A stretch of DNA of 42,371 nt. It comes from Paracoccaceae bacterium. GTDB taxonomy: Bacteria > Pseudomonadota > Alphaproteobacteria > Rhodobacterales > Rhodobacteraceae. The position numbers and the translations under genes were made by a program. The stretch is taken from NCBI GenBank assembly GCA_947371955.1, contig CANBRQ010000016.1:1-42371 (forward strand), read 5' to 3'. Shown here piece after piece: positions 8,581 through 17,948 of the stretch (positions within the stretch are counted from its first letter, which is position 1; every line of letters starts with the position of its first letter). The notes below the pieces were generated by a model. The model did not search any database, was not told the origin of the DNA, and saw nothing but the letters and a program-made list of their open reading frames with translations.

Positions 8581-10422
8581 TCAGGCTTCGTCCGGCAGAA
8601 CCCGCACCGCGCCCGTGTCGGCCGAAGACGCAAACAGCGCGTAAGCCTTCAAGGCCAGCGACACTTTGCGCGAGCGTGCCTTGGCGGGCTTCCACCCCGC
8701 CGCATCCTGCGCCGCCCGCCGCGCCGCAAGCTCCGCATCCGAAACGCGCAGGGAAATCGAGCGCTTGGGGATGTCGATATCGACCATATCGCCCTCGACC
8801 ACCAAACCAATCACCCCACCCGCCGCCGCTTCCGGGCTGACATGCCCAATGGACAGGCCTGATGTCCCGCCCGAGAAGCGCCCGTCCGTCACCAAGGCAC
8901 AAGCCTTCCCAAGCCCCATGCTCTTGAGGTAGCTCGTCGGATACAGCATCTCCTGCATCCCCGGCCCGCCCTTCGGCCCCTCGTACCGGATCACCAGCAC
9001 ATCGCCCGGTGCAATCTCTTTCGCCAGAATCGCATTCACGGCGGCGTTCTGCGACTCAAACACCCGCGCCGGACCCGAGAAGACCAGAATGCTCTCATCC
9101 ACCCCGGCCGTCTTCACGATGCAGCCATCTGACGCCAGATTGCCCGTCAGCACCGCCAATCCGCCGTCTTTCGAGAACGGCGTCTCAGCCGAACGGATCA
9201 CCCCATGTTCGCGGTCCAGATCCAGCGTGTCGAACCGGCCCGTCGCCAAGAAGGCCTGCGTCGTGCGCACGCCACCGGGGGCCGCCCGGAAGAACTCGCG
9301 CACCGATTCCTGATTGGTCCGGCTGATGTCCCACTGATCGACCGCCGCCCCGATGGAGCGGCAGTGGATCGTCGGCACCTCGCGGTTCAACAGCCCCGCG
9401 CCGTCCAGTTGGCCAAGGATCGCCATGATGCCACCGGCCCGGTGAACGTCCTCCATATGGACGTCCTGCTTGGCGGGTGCCACCTTGCACAAGACCGGCA
9501 CCCGGCGCGAGATGGCGTCGATGTCGGCCATCTTGAAATCCACTTCGCCCTCATGCGCAATCGCCAGAATGTGCAGCACCGTGTTGGTCGACCCGCCCAT
9601 CGCCACATCCAGTGCCATGGCGTTCTCGAACGCCTGCTTGGTTGCGATGTTGCGCGGCAGGACCGAGTAATCGTCCTGTTCATAGTGCCGCTTGGTGATG
9701 TCTACGATCAGATGGCCGGCTTCTACAAACAGCCGCTTGCGGTCGGCATGAGTTGCCAAAGTTGACCCATTCCCCGGCAGCGAAAGCCCCAAAGCCTCGG
9801 TCAGGCAGTTCATCGAATTGGCGGTGAACATGCCCGAGCATGACCCGCAGGTCGGGCAGGACGCCTTTTCAATCTCGTCAACCTCTTCGTCGGTGAACGA
9901 GGCATCGGCGGCAGAGACCATGGCATCGACCAGATCCAGCGCAATCTCCTTGCCCTTGATCACGACCTTGCCCGCTTCCATCGGCCCGCCCGAGACGAAG
10001 ACGACCGGAATGTTCAGCCGCATCGCCGCCATCAGCATGCCGGGGGTGATCTTGTCGCAGTTGGAGATGCAGACCATCGCATCGGCGCAATGGGCGTTGA
10101 CCATGTATTCCACCGAATCCGCGATCAACTCGCGCGAGGGCAACGAATACAGCATCCCGTCATGGCCCATCGCAATCCCGTCATCGACGGCAATCGTGTT
10201 GAACTCTTTCGCGACACCGCCCGCCGCCTCGACCTCGCGCGCCACCAACTGGCCAAGGTCCTTCAGGTGGACGTGACCCGGCACGAACTGGGTAAAGCTG
10301 TTCACGATGGCGATGATCGGCTTGCCGAAGTCGCCGTCTTTCATGCCCGTTGCGCGCCAAAGGCCACGGGCACCGGCCATGTTGCGGCCATGGGTCGTTG
10401 TGCGGGAACGATAGACGGGCAT
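8581..10422 (-). CDS. ilvD: Dihydroxy-acid dehydratase IlvD
   Basis: Fe-S dehydratase of isoleucine/valine synthesis, which turns 2,3-dihydroxy-isovalerate and its homologue into the 2-keto acids. It has 613 residues and resembles the Escherichia coli enzyme almost word for word at the N-terminus ([30 protein letters not shown]). Cluster and active-site segments are CDKITPGM (Cys122), the Cys189/Cys192/Cys195 group in [22 protein letters not shown], and near the end [19 protein letters not shown]. It is convergent with ureG and lies 74 bases after the RTX gene on the same strand, with no other ilv gene nearby. No attenuator was seen upstream. Confidence 0.97.
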   Translation of the reverse strand: MPVYRSRTTTHGRNMAGARGLWRATGMKDGDFGKPIIAIVNSFTQFVPGHVHLKDLGQLVAREVEAAGGVAKEFNTIAVDDGIAMGHDGMLYSLPSRELIADSVEYMVNAHCADAMVCISNCDKITPGMLMAAMRLNIPVVFVSGGPMEAGKVVIKGKEIALDLVDAMVSAADASFTDEEVDEIEKASCPTCGSCSGMFTANSMNCLTEALGLSLPGNGSTLATHADRKRLFVEAGHLIVDITKRHYEQDDYSVLPRNIATKQAFENAMALDVAMGGSTNTVLHILAIAHEGEVDFKMADIDAISRRVPVLCKVAPAKQDVHMEDVHRAGGIMAILGQLDGAGLLNREVPTIHCRSIGAAVDQWDISRTNQESVREFFRAAPGGVRTTQAFLATGRFDTLDLDREHGVIRSAETPFSKDGGLAVLTGNLASDGCIVKTAGVDESILVFSGPARVFESQNAAVNAILAKEIAPGDVLVIRYEGPKGGPGMQEMLYPTSYLKSMGLGKACALVTDGRFSGGTSGLSIGHVSPEAAAGGVIGLVVEGDMVDIDIPKRSISLRVSDAELAARRAAQDAAGWKPAKARSRKVSLALKAYALFASSADTGAVRVLPDEA

Positions 10423-10496
10423 GGGGCACCTATGGGTCAGGAATGGTCCAAAATCAGATATGCGCAGGTCAGGCGCAGGTCAATGTCTGGCACGCC

Positions 10497-12548
10497 TTAC
10501 AGATCGAAGTCGTTCACGGTCAGATGGTGCAGACCCAGCAGCGTCACGGCAAAGGTGGCACCCGTGTCACCATGCATTGCCCCGAACACAAAGGTCCGGT
10601 CATTTGCCGTACCGGCCTTGTCCAGCAGCATATAGCGCACCTCGCCCCGTCCGGCGGCATCGGTCAGATTGCCGGTGAACTGCGCCCTGCCGATGAACTC
10701 GAATGCCTGATCGCCAGAGCCTGCGGCGCTGTGGTTGGGGTCGATCCGGCGCAGGTCGATCTTGTCCGCGCCCAGACCGAAATCTGTGATCACATCCCGC
10801 CCGGCCAGATCGACCACGCTGTCGGTCGCGCTGCCGAAATCGGTGCCGAAGACGAAGGTGTCGGCCCCCAGGCCGCCCGTCAGCCGGTCCGCCGCACCAT
10901 TGCCCTGCAGCACGTCATCGCCGGTCCCGCCCGAGAGCAGGTCTGCCCCGCTGGCGCCCAACAGCGTATCATCGCCGCCAAGGCCAAAGAACCGCCCCTT
11001 GGCGCTGGAGAAACTCGACTGGAACCCGATCACATTGGCCCCCGCCGATCCGGTCAGCGAGACCGGATCGCTGCCGAAGTACCCCGAGGACTGCAAATTC
11101 TCGATCGAAGCCCCACCAAACGACGCCAGCGTCAGCCCGCTGAGGTTGGTGAAAACCGTATCGACCCCGGCCTTGGCCTGTTCCGTGATCACATCGGTCA
11201 GGCTGTCCAGCACATAGGTGTCATCGCCCAAACCACCCGCCATCGTGTCATTGCCCGACCCGCCATCCAGCGTGTCATTGCCGCTGCCGCCGTACAGGCT
11301 GTCATCCCCGCCCGAGGCGTAAAGGGAATCGTTGCCAGCAGCCCCCGACAGAACATCGTCGCCGTAGCCGGACCGGAACTGATTGTTCGCGCCGTTGCCG
11401 CGCAGGATTGATGCACCACTTTGCACCGCGAAGACCTCGATGCTGATATAGATATCCCCCAGCGCCTCGCCCGCGTTCTGCGCCGGTCGGGCCAAGTCCA
11501 GTGTCACCCCGTTCAGGAATGTGACCTTGTCGATGCCATCGCCGCCGTTGAGCCGATCCGCCCCCGCGCCGCCGACAAGGCTGTCATCGCCGGCACCAGC
11601 CAGAATCGTGTCATTGCCGTCATCGCCGTAAAGCCGGTTGGCCCCGGCAGTGCCCACGAAATGGTCCGCACCCGAGCCGCCCTCCAGATCGACGATGTCG
11701 GTCAAAAGGTCCTTGCCCTCGGCCCCGGTGTTCTGCCGCCCGGTCAGCGTGAGGTCGACTGTCACGCCAAGGCTGGTCGCATCAAAGATCGCCATCGTGC
11801 CGAAACCACCCGCCGTGCCGATGATGTCATCATTGCCAAGTCCGCCATGCAGGTTCGCCCCGCCGAAGCCCTGCAATGTGTCGTTGCCATCGCCGCCGTA
11901 AAACACACTGACAAAGCCTGCGCCCAGGATCTGGTCATTGCCCGCCAGCCCATAGATTCGCTGGAAGCTGCCCGCTGCCGTAATCGTGTCGCCCTTCATG
12001 CTGCCGACCAGCGTATAGGCCTGTCCCACCACCACATCGCCCTGCGCATCGCCGCCCGAAAAGGTGGTGCCGTCATATTGGATCGCCGCCGCCGAGGTGT
12101 GGTACGAGATCACATCGCCATAGCTGTCAAACACGCCCACGCCGTTGATCGTGTAGACGACGTTGTTGAAGGCAGCCCCGTTGGTTTCAAACCGGTCGGC
12201 CCCCGCACCGCCGATCAGAAGGTCGCCCGTCCCGGAATCAGACACCAGAGTGTCCGCACCGTTGCCACCGTCAAGGAAATCGCCCTCGGCCCCGCCTGCC
12301 AGCACGTCATCGCCGCTGCCGCCGAACAGATCGTCGACGCCATCGTCGCCCAAGAGGCTGTCATTGCCGCCGCCACCCTCGATCAGATCGGACCCGCCAC
12401 CGCCGGACAGCGTGTCCGCATCGCTGGCCGGGCCCTGATTGCCCGCCGCATTGCCCTGATCCCAGCCGAATATATCGTCATCGCCCGCAGTGGCACCGGT
12501 GCCGATGCCAATCATGTTGGAGGTGTTGCTGCCATATACCGTTGCCAT
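10497..12548 (-). CDS. RTX-type calcium-binding repeat protein (type I secretion substrate)
   Basis: A 683-residue acidic protein made almost wholly of nonapeptide GGxGxDxLx repeats. One block occurs near residues 45-115, others near residues 205-340, and a dense array at about 400-460 (GDDSLYGGSGNDTLDGG). These form calcium-binding beta-rolls. It has no N-terminal signal. The C-terminus (VITDFGLGADKIDLRRID, GDQAFEFIG) resembles the serralysin M10 C-terminal domain that targets proteins to type I secretion. No enzymatic domain is recognisable, so its role outside the cell (adhesin, S-layer or matrix component) is open. The start is supported by AGGGG six bases upstream. No type I exporter genes lie in the window. 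Confidence 0.88.
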   Translation of the reverse strand: MATVYGSNTSNMIGIGTGATAGDDDIFGWDQGNAAGNQGPASDADTLSGGGGSDLIEGGGGNDSLLGDDGVDDLFGGSGDDVLAGGAEGDFLDGGNGADTLVSDSGTGDLLIGGAGADRFETNGAAFNNVVYTINGVGVFDSYGDVISYHTSAAAIQYDGTTFSGGDAQGDVVVGQAYTLVGSMKGDTITAAGSFQRIYGLAGNDQILGAGFVSVFYGGDGNDTLQGFGGANLHGGLGNDDIIGTAGGFGTMAIFDATSLGVTVDLTLTGRQNTGAEGKDLLTDIVDLEGGSGADHFVGTAGANRLYGDDGNDTILAGAGDDSLVGGAGADRLNGGDGIDKVTFLNGVTLDLARPAQNAGEALGDIYISIEVFAVQSGASILRGNGANNQFRSGYGDDVLSGAAGNDSLYASGGDDSLYGGSGNDTLDGGSGNDTMAGGLGDDTYVLDSLTDVITEQAKAGVDTVFTNLSGLTLASFGGASIENLQSSGYFGSDPVSLTGSAGANVIGFQSSFSSAKGRFFGLGGDDTLLGASGADLLSGGTGDDVLQGNGAADRLTGGLGADTFVFGTDFGSATDSVVDLAGRDVITDFGLGADKIDLRRIDPNHSAAGSGDQAFEFIGRAQFTGNLTDAAGRGEVRYMLLDKAGTANDRTFVFGAMHGDTGATFAVTLLGLHHLTVNDFDL

Positions 12549-12662
12549 AAGGGGCCCCTGACGAAACTGATCGCAAAATGCATTGTGCCAAGCCTAACCC
12601 GGACCGGCCCCGCATTTCCAGACTTTATCGCCCTCCGGCCCCGCCTCGCGACGGGGTCCGGT

Positions 12663-12890
12663 CTAGCCCTGGCCGTCTTCCAGATCCTTCGGGCCGATCC
12701 TGTCCAGCACAGCGATCATCCAACTCAGTGTGTCCGCCTCGGCCCTGGTCAGGCGCGCGCTTTGCCCAAGCCCAAGCGCCAATGGACGAAACTCGGGCCA
12801 GCGAGAGTGGAAATCGGCCACGTCTCGCACTTTTGTGGACGTGTGGGTCGGGGCCTTGGGACGCGGAGAACCTTCGGAAGCGTCAATCAT
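12663..12890 (-). CDS. Small protein of unknown function (75 aa)
   Basis: A 75-residue soluble protein that I do not recognise. The C-terminal half looks like real protein with an amphipathic helical pattern (FHSRWPEFRPLALGLGQS, then TRAEADTLSWMIAVLDRIG). The N-terminal 25 residues are polar and probably disordered. The frame is open to 12977, but the ATG at 12890 has AAGGGG six bases upstream, so I chose it. It lies 114 bases upstream of the RTX gene on the same strand and could be cotranscribed with it. It is divergent from the SARP-type regulator gene at 13085. Confidence 0.6.
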   Translation of the reverse strand: MIDASEGSPRPKAPTHTSTKVRDVADFHSRWPEFRPLALGLGQSARLTRAEADTLSWMIAVLDRIGPKDLEDGQG

Positions 12891-13048
12891 GGGGAACCCC
12901 TTGGGAAACGACTGCATCACTTTCTGCGCCTGTGCAAAAAGCCCTGATGCCCCCACGATGCCGCAGGGCGCAACCATGGGTAAAGCGTTTTGGCGTAACG
13001 CTTCTGTTAAAAAATCGTCAAAGGGGTTTGTGGCAAAGCTAACTTCCG

Positions 13049-13062
13049 TTACGTTAACGTAA
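13049..13062. promoter_or_regulatory. 14-bp perfect palindrome upstream of the SARP-type regulator gene
   Basis: TTACGTTAACGTAA is a perfect palindrome ending 22 bases before the GTG start at 13085. A related CGTAACG occurs about 50 bases further upstream. Its position between divergent genes suggests an operator, perhaps for autoregulation. Function is inferred from position only. Confidence 0.45.
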
Positions 13063-13084
13063 TCTTACGCCTCAAGGATCGGTC

Positions 13085-14728
13085 GTGACAAAGCTTCTGC
13101 AGATCAACCTCTTCGGCGCCTGTATCGTGCGCTCGTCTCAACCCGGGGGGTATGAGATCAAAGGAGCGAAGCATCGCGCCCTGATAGCGCTTCTGGCCAC
13201 GGCCCCCTTTGGCCGCCGCGCCCGCAGCTATCTGCAGAATCTACTCTGGGGCACGTCCTGCCATGATGGCGGCCGGCAAAGCCTGCGCACGGCGCTGTCG
13301 ATGATCAAGGGCATGCTGGGGCCGGATTTTGACCACTTGCTGACGGTCAACAACACCGACATCGCCATCGACCTGACCAAGGTTGATTTCATCGGCGCTG
13401 CGGGGGCTGGCGAGTTTCTCGAAGGCATCGACATCCGCGATGATGACTTCAACGACTGGCTGCAAGGGGTGCGTCAGGCCCCCGAACAGTTCTTCGCCCT
13501 GCTGACCGGGGTGCCCGCCGTCTCAGCCCAGCCGCGCATCATGCCCTCGATCTGCATTCTGCCCTTCCGGCTGGTGGTGGGCGAAGAGGTGCATTCCGTG
13601 CTGGGCGACTGGCTGGCCGAGGAAATCTGCCGCTCGCTGTCGCGCAGCCATCTGCTCAGCGTCATCTCGCATCTTTCGGCGCGCGAGATCGGCGGCCAAA
13701 GGATCGACCTCAACCGCATCAAGCGGACGTTGAATGTGGATTACTGTGTCACGGGCAGCCTGCGGGTGTCAGGCAACAAGGTGGTGCTGGATGCCGATTG
13801 TCTGGACGTGGCTTCCGGGCGCATCCTGTGGACAAGGCAGTTCCCCGGTGATCTGGGCGAGTTTCTGGTGGCCGAAAGCCAGCCCGTGGCCGAGATCGTG
13901 CGCACCATCGGCCGCACGATCAGCGCGGACGCGCTATCCCATGCGCAGGGGCGCAGCCTGTCGGCGCTGGGCGATCACCAGTTGCTGATCGCAGGCATCG
14001 GCATGATGCACCAACTGAAGCTCTCAAACTTCGCCCGCTCTCGCGATTTGATCGAAGAGGTCATCCGCCGCGCGCCCCGCGTGCCCGAGGCTCATGCATG
14101 GCTGGCCGAATGGTACGTGATGTCTGTCTTCAACGGCTGGTCCGACAACTCGCTGCGCGACACCGGGCTGGCGCTCGATTGCACCGCGCGGGCCTTGGAC
14201 ATTGATCCTGACAACACCTTTTCGCTGACCATCGACGGGGTGGTGAACAACAACCTGCTGATGCGGATGGACAAAGCCGGAGAGCGGTTTGACGCGGCCC
14301 TTGCCATGAACCCGAACGAAAGCATGGCGTGGCTTCTGTCCGGCGTGCTGTCGGCCTACCGCGACAATGGGCCCGACGCCGTGCGCCGCACCGAAAAGGC
14401 CCTGCGGCTCTCGCCCGTCGACCCCTTCAGCTATTTCTTCGACAGTCTGGCCGCCACCGCCTATCTGGCGGTCGAGGATTGGACGCAGGCGCTGGATCTG
14501 GCAGAGCGCTCGATCACCAAGAACGACCGGCATTTGTCGAGCCTGCGCGTCAGGATCTGCGCGCTGCACCATCTGGGCCGTGCGACCGAGGCGCAGGATG
14601 CGGCCTCGGACCTGATCCGGCGGCAGCCGACTTTCACGCTCGCCAGTTATCGCCGCAGTCATCCAGCGGCAGAGTTTCGCATTGGTCAGAATATGGTGGC
14701 TGCCCTGTCCGCCGCCGGAATTAATTGA
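13085..14728 (+). CDS. SARP-type winged-helix regulator with TolB-like and TPR regions
   Basis: A 547-residue cytoplasmic regulator. Residues 1-80 form an OmpR/SARP-type winged helix (LQINLFGAC, GAKHRALIALLATAP, RSYLQNLLW, QSLRTALSMIKGMLG). Residues 155-265 match the TolB/FlgO-like module found in CadC-type regulators and adenylate cyclases (SICILPFRLV, WLAEEICRSLSRS, YCVTGSLRVSG, SGRILWTRQFPGDL). Residues 290-530 are TPR-like helices (HAWLAEWYVMSV, LDCTARALDIDPDN, EDWTQALDLAERSI). The GTG start has AAGGA six bases upstream. It ends 10 bases before the PAP2 gene, so it probably heads a three-gene operon and may control it. The DNA target and signal are unknown. The absence of a membrane segment rules out a CadC-like receptor. 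Confidence 0.85.
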   Translation: MTKLLQINLFGACIVRSSQPGGYEIKGAKHRALIALLATAPFGRRARSYLQNLLWGTSCHDGGRQSLRTALSMIKGMLGPDFDHLLTVNNTDIAIDLTKVDFIGAAGAGEFLEGIDIRDDDFNDWLQGVRQAPEQFFALLTGVPAVSAQPRIMPSICILPFRLVVGEEVHSVLGDWLAEEICRSLSRSHLLSVISHLSAREIGGQRIDLNRIKRTLNVDYCVTGSLRVSGNKVVLDADCLDVASGRILWTRQFPGDLGEFLVAESQPVAEIVRTIGRTISADALSHAQGRSLSALGDHQLLIAGIGMMHQLKLSNFARSRDLIEEVIRRAPRVPEAHAWLAEWYVMSVFNGWSDNSLRDTGLALDCTARALDIDPDNTFSLTIDGVVNNNLLMRMDKAGERFDAALAMNPNESMAWLLSGVLSAYRDNGPDAVRRTEKALRLSPVDPFSYFFDSLAATAYLAVEDWTQALDLAERSITKNDRHLSSLRVRICALHHLGRATEAQDAASDLIRRQPTFTLASYRRSHPAAEFRIGQNMVAALSAAGIN

Positions 14729-14738
14729 GGAGATTGGA

Positions 14739-15860
14739 ATGTCGGTTCTTGGTGTGATGCACGGCATGCATGGAATGCACGGGATGCACGGGATGCACGG
14801 GATGCATGGAATGCATGGAATGCACGGGATGCATGGAATGCATGGAATGCACGGCATGCATGGGATGGGTGGCTACGGTGACGTGCCGCCCGGTGCGCTT
14901 GCGGGCCTGCAAACCTCGGCGGAATCGCTGATGCATGTGGCCGGGCTGGAGCCGCTGCCTTCCGCCGGGATCGAGCCCTTGACGCCCGGCTCTGCCGCCA
15001 ACTTGAAACGCTGGTCGCCGGATGTGCGCTCGCTTCTGCTGCAAGGTGCTGTGAACCGGCATGTCGGCCACGCCTGGGATGATGGCGTCAGCTTCGTCAG
15101 CCTGACGTGGAACGGCACCACTGTGGCCACACTCAAGCCGCCGGTGGCCACCACCTTGGCCAAGCAATGCGACTGGGTGCGCTATTATGCCGACCAGCGC
15201 GGCGATCGGGGCAATGAAATCCTGTCGCAACTGGGCGCCTTCTCGGCCTATTTCGCCGTGCTTTTGGGCCTGACCGACGGGCGCAATCCCAAGACCTTCG
15301 AACTCTTGGCGGCCGTGCAGACCATCGCCGGCCAGATCACCATGCTGCCCAAACACCTTCTGGCCTGCCGCCGCCCGGCCGAGCTGGACGTGCGGATCGC
15401 CCCCTTCATCGCCACCCCCGCCCACGGCTCCTTCCCCTCGGCCCATGCCACGCAAGCCATCGCCATGGCCCGCGTGCTGGAGGCGCTGATCCGCTCGACG
15501 CCCGCCCATTTCGGCGATGTCGAAAAGCGGGTTGACCTCTGCTATCGCCAAGCCCACCGCATCGCGGTCAACCGCACGGTGGCGGGGGTACATTACCCGA
15601 TGGATTCCGCCGCAGGCTCTCGGCTGGGCATTCAGATGGGCAACATTCTGGTCGCCGCCATGACCGGTGGCGGTTCGGTGCATGCACTTCCCGAATATGA
15701 CCCCGACTCCACCCCCGAGGCCGATTTCCGCTATGAAGACGCCGCAGCCCTCCGCGCGCCGGGTGCGGGACCCGAGGTGTCAGTGGCCGCCGATCCCCTG
15801 CTCACCTGGCTTTGGAGCGAGGCCAAGGCCGAATTCTTCCTGCATGCGCCAGCGGTGTAA
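14739..15860 (+). CDS. PAP2/vanadium-haloperoxidase-fold protein with N-terminal (MHG)12
   Basis: A 373-residue protein of the PAP2 acid phosphatase/vanadium haloperoxidase superfamily. All three phosphate/vanadate-binding motifs are seen: Lys205-x6-Arg212-Pro213 (KHLLACRRP), Pro233-Ser-Ala-His236 (GSFPSAHATQ) and Arg279-x5-His285-x3-Asp289 (NRTVAGVHYPMD). It has no signal peptide and no obvious membrane helices, which fits a soluble haloperoxidase-like enzyme better than a lipid phosphatase. Residues 7-42 are twelve consecutive Met-His-Gly units, probably flexible and metal-binding, and the rest of the protein carries no such repeat. GAGGAGATTGGA precedes the ATG. It is the middle gene of a three-gene operon, 3 bases before the protease. 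Whether it is a phosphatase or a haloperoxidase cannot be settled from sequence. Confidence 0.83.
   Translation: MSVLGVMHGMHGMHGMHGMHGMHGMHGMHGMHGMHGMHGMHGMGGYGDVPPGALAGLQTSAESLMHVAGLEPLPSAGIEPLTPGSAANLKRWSPDVRSLLLQGAVNRHVGHAWDDGVSFVSLTWNGTTVATLKPPVATTLAKQCDWVRYYADQRGDRGNEILSQLGAFSAYFAVLLGLTDGRNPKTFELLAAVQTIAGQITMLPKHLLACRRPAELDVRIAPFIATPAHGSFPSAHATQAIAMARVLEALIRSTPAHFGDVEKRVDLCYRQAHRIAVNRTVAGVHYPMDSAAGSRLGIQMGNILVAAMTGGGSVHALPEYDPDSTPEADFRYEDAAALRAPGAGPEVSVAADPLLTWLWSEAKAEFFLHAPAV
14757..14864 (+). repeat. Twelve tandem 9-bp units encoding Met-His-Gly
   Basis: Twelve in-frame copies of ATGCAYGGN, differing only at third positions (CAC/CAT and GGC/GGA/GGG). The first unit is at 14757, and the array ends at 14864 just before ATGGGTGGC. 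Such a microsatellite can gain or lose units without a frameshift, so repeat number may vary between strains. Confidence 0.95.
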
Positions 15861-15863
15861 GCC

Positions 15864-17867
15864 ATGGTCAGCAGCGATGATCCGCTCGGGCCTTACGAGC
15901 GTTGGATGTTCGGCCCGGGCAAGGCCTTCGACCTGCCGGGCCTGATGCTGGATGCTTCTCCCGCGCTGTCCTGCGTGGCAGAGTTTGCCAACCCCGTCGC
16001 CCATCCTGCCGCCTCGGTGGCAGGGCTTCTGACGGCGGACGCCGTCACAATGACCCAGCGCCTGCCGACACTGTGGGCGGGCACCGCGCCGCGCTTCGTG
16101 CCGCTGCTTTTGTGCCCGGAAAACCCCACGGCCATCGCAGCGCATGATCCCGGTCGGCTGGCCACCCTGCTTTCCGGCGTGGCAGGCGGCGGCTCGCGCC
16201 ATCTGCGGCTGAACTTCCCCGTCCGGTCGGAAACGATCGACGCGGCCTTCCCCGCCCCACAACCCGCCCAAGCTGCCGCCCCCGGCGTGGACCCTTCGCG
16301 CCCGCTGATCATCATGGCGGTGATCGACCACGGCATCGCCTTCGCCCACCAAGCCCTGCGCGCTGCTGGTGCCACGCGGCTGGACTATTGCTGGTCGCAA
16401 TCGGCCCCCTCTGACGGTAGCGGCACGGTCCTGGTCGGCCGCGAATTCACCCGCACCGGGATTGAAGCCCTGCGCGCTACCCATGCGGGCGACGAAGAGG
16501 CGATCTACCGCGCCGCTGGCCTTCTGGGCGGCCCCGGCCTGCCGCCCTTGCCCTTGGCCCGCGCCCATGCCCACGGCGCACATGTGCTGGGCACGGCAGC
16601 GAGCGTTCCGGCCGAGGATGCCGCCCAAGTCCGCCTCATCGCCGTGGACCTGCCGTCCACAGCGCTATGGGACACCTCGGGCTTTGGCACCGACATGTTC
16701 ATTCTCTCCGCCGTCCACTACATCTTCGACCGCGCCGACAAGATCGCCGCCGCCCATGGACGCGGGCCTGTGCCGCTGGTCGTCAACATCTCGATGGGCT
16801 GGTCCGGCGGCCCGCATGACGGCTCGGGTCTGCTCGAGGCCGCCTTGGCCGACCTGATCACCGCCCGCCGCGCCAAGGCCGCAACGGCGCTGGTTCTGCC
16901 CTCGGGCAATATGTTTCAGGACATGCTCTCGGCCAGTTTCGAGGATATCCATTTCGCCCCCGCCCCCGATGGCAAGGCGCAGGCCAGTCTTGGCTGGTTC
17001 CTGCAACCCCACGACATGACGTCCAGCTTTGCCGAACTGTGGCTGGCACCGGGCGCTGATCCCGCAGGCATGACCTTCAGCCTGACCGCGCCGGACGGCA
17101 GCGTGGCCAGCATCGGCCCCGTCGCAGGCCGGTCCGCCGTGGTGGTGGCGGGCAAAACCGTGGGCCAGATCGAACTGGACCGCTACCGGGGTCAGCGCTG
17201 GCGGGTGACAATCTGCCTTGCGCCATCGGAACCGCAAGTCCCGACCCCCGCGCCTTACGGCGCAACTCCGGCCGGCGATTGGCGCATCACGGTCCGCCGC
17301 CCCGCCAACCAAAGTGGCGCCATCGCCCTGCGAGTCCAGCGCGACACCGACCATGCCCAGGGCCACACCGGAGGCCGCCAATCCTGGTTGCTCGACCCGT
17401 CCTACCAGCGCTATGACCGCTTCGGAGCGCTGTCCCAGACCGACACGCTGGGCACCATGGTCCACCGTCTTGACGGGTTGAACGGGCTGACGACCAGTCC
17501 CGTCTCACTGAACACCGCCGGTCATGTGGCCACCTTGGGTGCGGCTGCGCGGTATTCCAGCGCCGGGCCGCTGGTCGGGCGCGGGGTGGATGTCTCTGCC
17601 CCCACCGATCGTTCGCCAGCCTTGACCGGGATCGTGTCGACAGGCAGTCGGACGGGCAGTTTCGTGGCCCTGCAAGGCACCTCCTCCGCCGCCCCGCAGA
17701 TCGCCCGGGAACTGGCGCTGGCCTTCCTCGCCACGCCACCCGCCGCAGGTCCCGCACCCGACAACTACCGCGCGGCGCTGATCCCAAGGCCCGGCGTCGT
17801 GCCGGTCTATGGCACCGGCCCCGGCCCGACCGAACAACCGCGCCTCGGCACCCAGCGCCTGACCTGA
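15864..17867 (+). CDS. Subtilisin-like (S8 family) serine protease, no signal peptide
   Basis: A 667-residue protein with a complete S8 triad: Asp155 (MAVIDHGIAF), His237 (AHGAHVLGTAAS) and Ser607 (GTSSAAP), plus Asn349 (LPSGNM) for the oxyanion hole. About 150 residues precede the Asp motif. An unusually long stretch (350-600) between Asn and Ser contains beta-rich sequence, perhaps an inserted sandwich domain. There is no signal peptide and no classical prodomain, so it may act in the cytoplasm or leave by another route. It starts 3 bases after the PAP2 stop, so the two are coupled. The substrate is unknown; processing of the PAP2 partner or of the neighbouring RTX proteins is possible but speculative. 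Confidence 0.87.
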   Translation: MVSSDDPLGPYERWMFGPGKAFDLPGLMLDASPALSCVAEFANPVAHPAASVAGLLTADAVTMTQRLPTLWAGTAPRFVPLLLCPENPTAIAAHDPGRLATLLSGVAGGGSRHLRLNFPVRSETIDAAFPAPQPAQAAAPGVDPSRPLIIMAVIDHGIAFAHQALRAAGATRLDYCWSQSAPSDGSGTVLVGREFTRTGIEALRATHAGDEEAIYRAAGLLGGPGLPPLPLARAHAHGAHVLGTAASVPAEDAAQVRLIAVDLPSTALWDTSGFGTDMFILSAVHYIFDRADKIAAAHGRGPVPLVVNISMGWSGGPHDGSGLLEAALADLITARRAKAATALVLPSGNMFQDMLSASFEDIHFAPAPDGKAQASLGWFLQPHDMTSSFAELWLAPGADPAGMTFSLTAPDGSVASIGPVAGRSAVVVAGKTVGQIELDRYRGQRWRVTICLAPSEPQVPTPAPYGATPAGDWRITVRRPANQSGAIALRVQRDTDHAQGHTGGRQSWLLDPSYQRYDRFGALSQTDTLGTMVHRLDGLNGLTTSPVSLNTAGHVATLGAAARYSSAGPLVGRGVDVSAPTDRSPALTGIVSTGSRTGSFVALQGTSSAAPQIARELALAFLATPPAAGPAPDNYRAALIPRPGVVPVYGTGPGPTEQPRLGTQRLT

Positions 17868-17948
17868 CCGATTTGCCTTTTGACGCAAGGCCCGAAATCG
17901 CTACTGTGCTTCCACACAGTGGCGTTTGCGGCGGCGCAGGAGGCACCC

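Noticed and set aside
14024-14857. Antisense frame with repeated Pro-Cys-Ile opposite the MHG array
   Set aside because: It is only the complement of the 9-bp repeat. It has no start context and overlaps two well-supported genes.
14757-14864. Possible CRISPR-like array
   Set aside because: The units are 9 bp without spacers and lie in frame in a gene, so this is a coding microsatellite.
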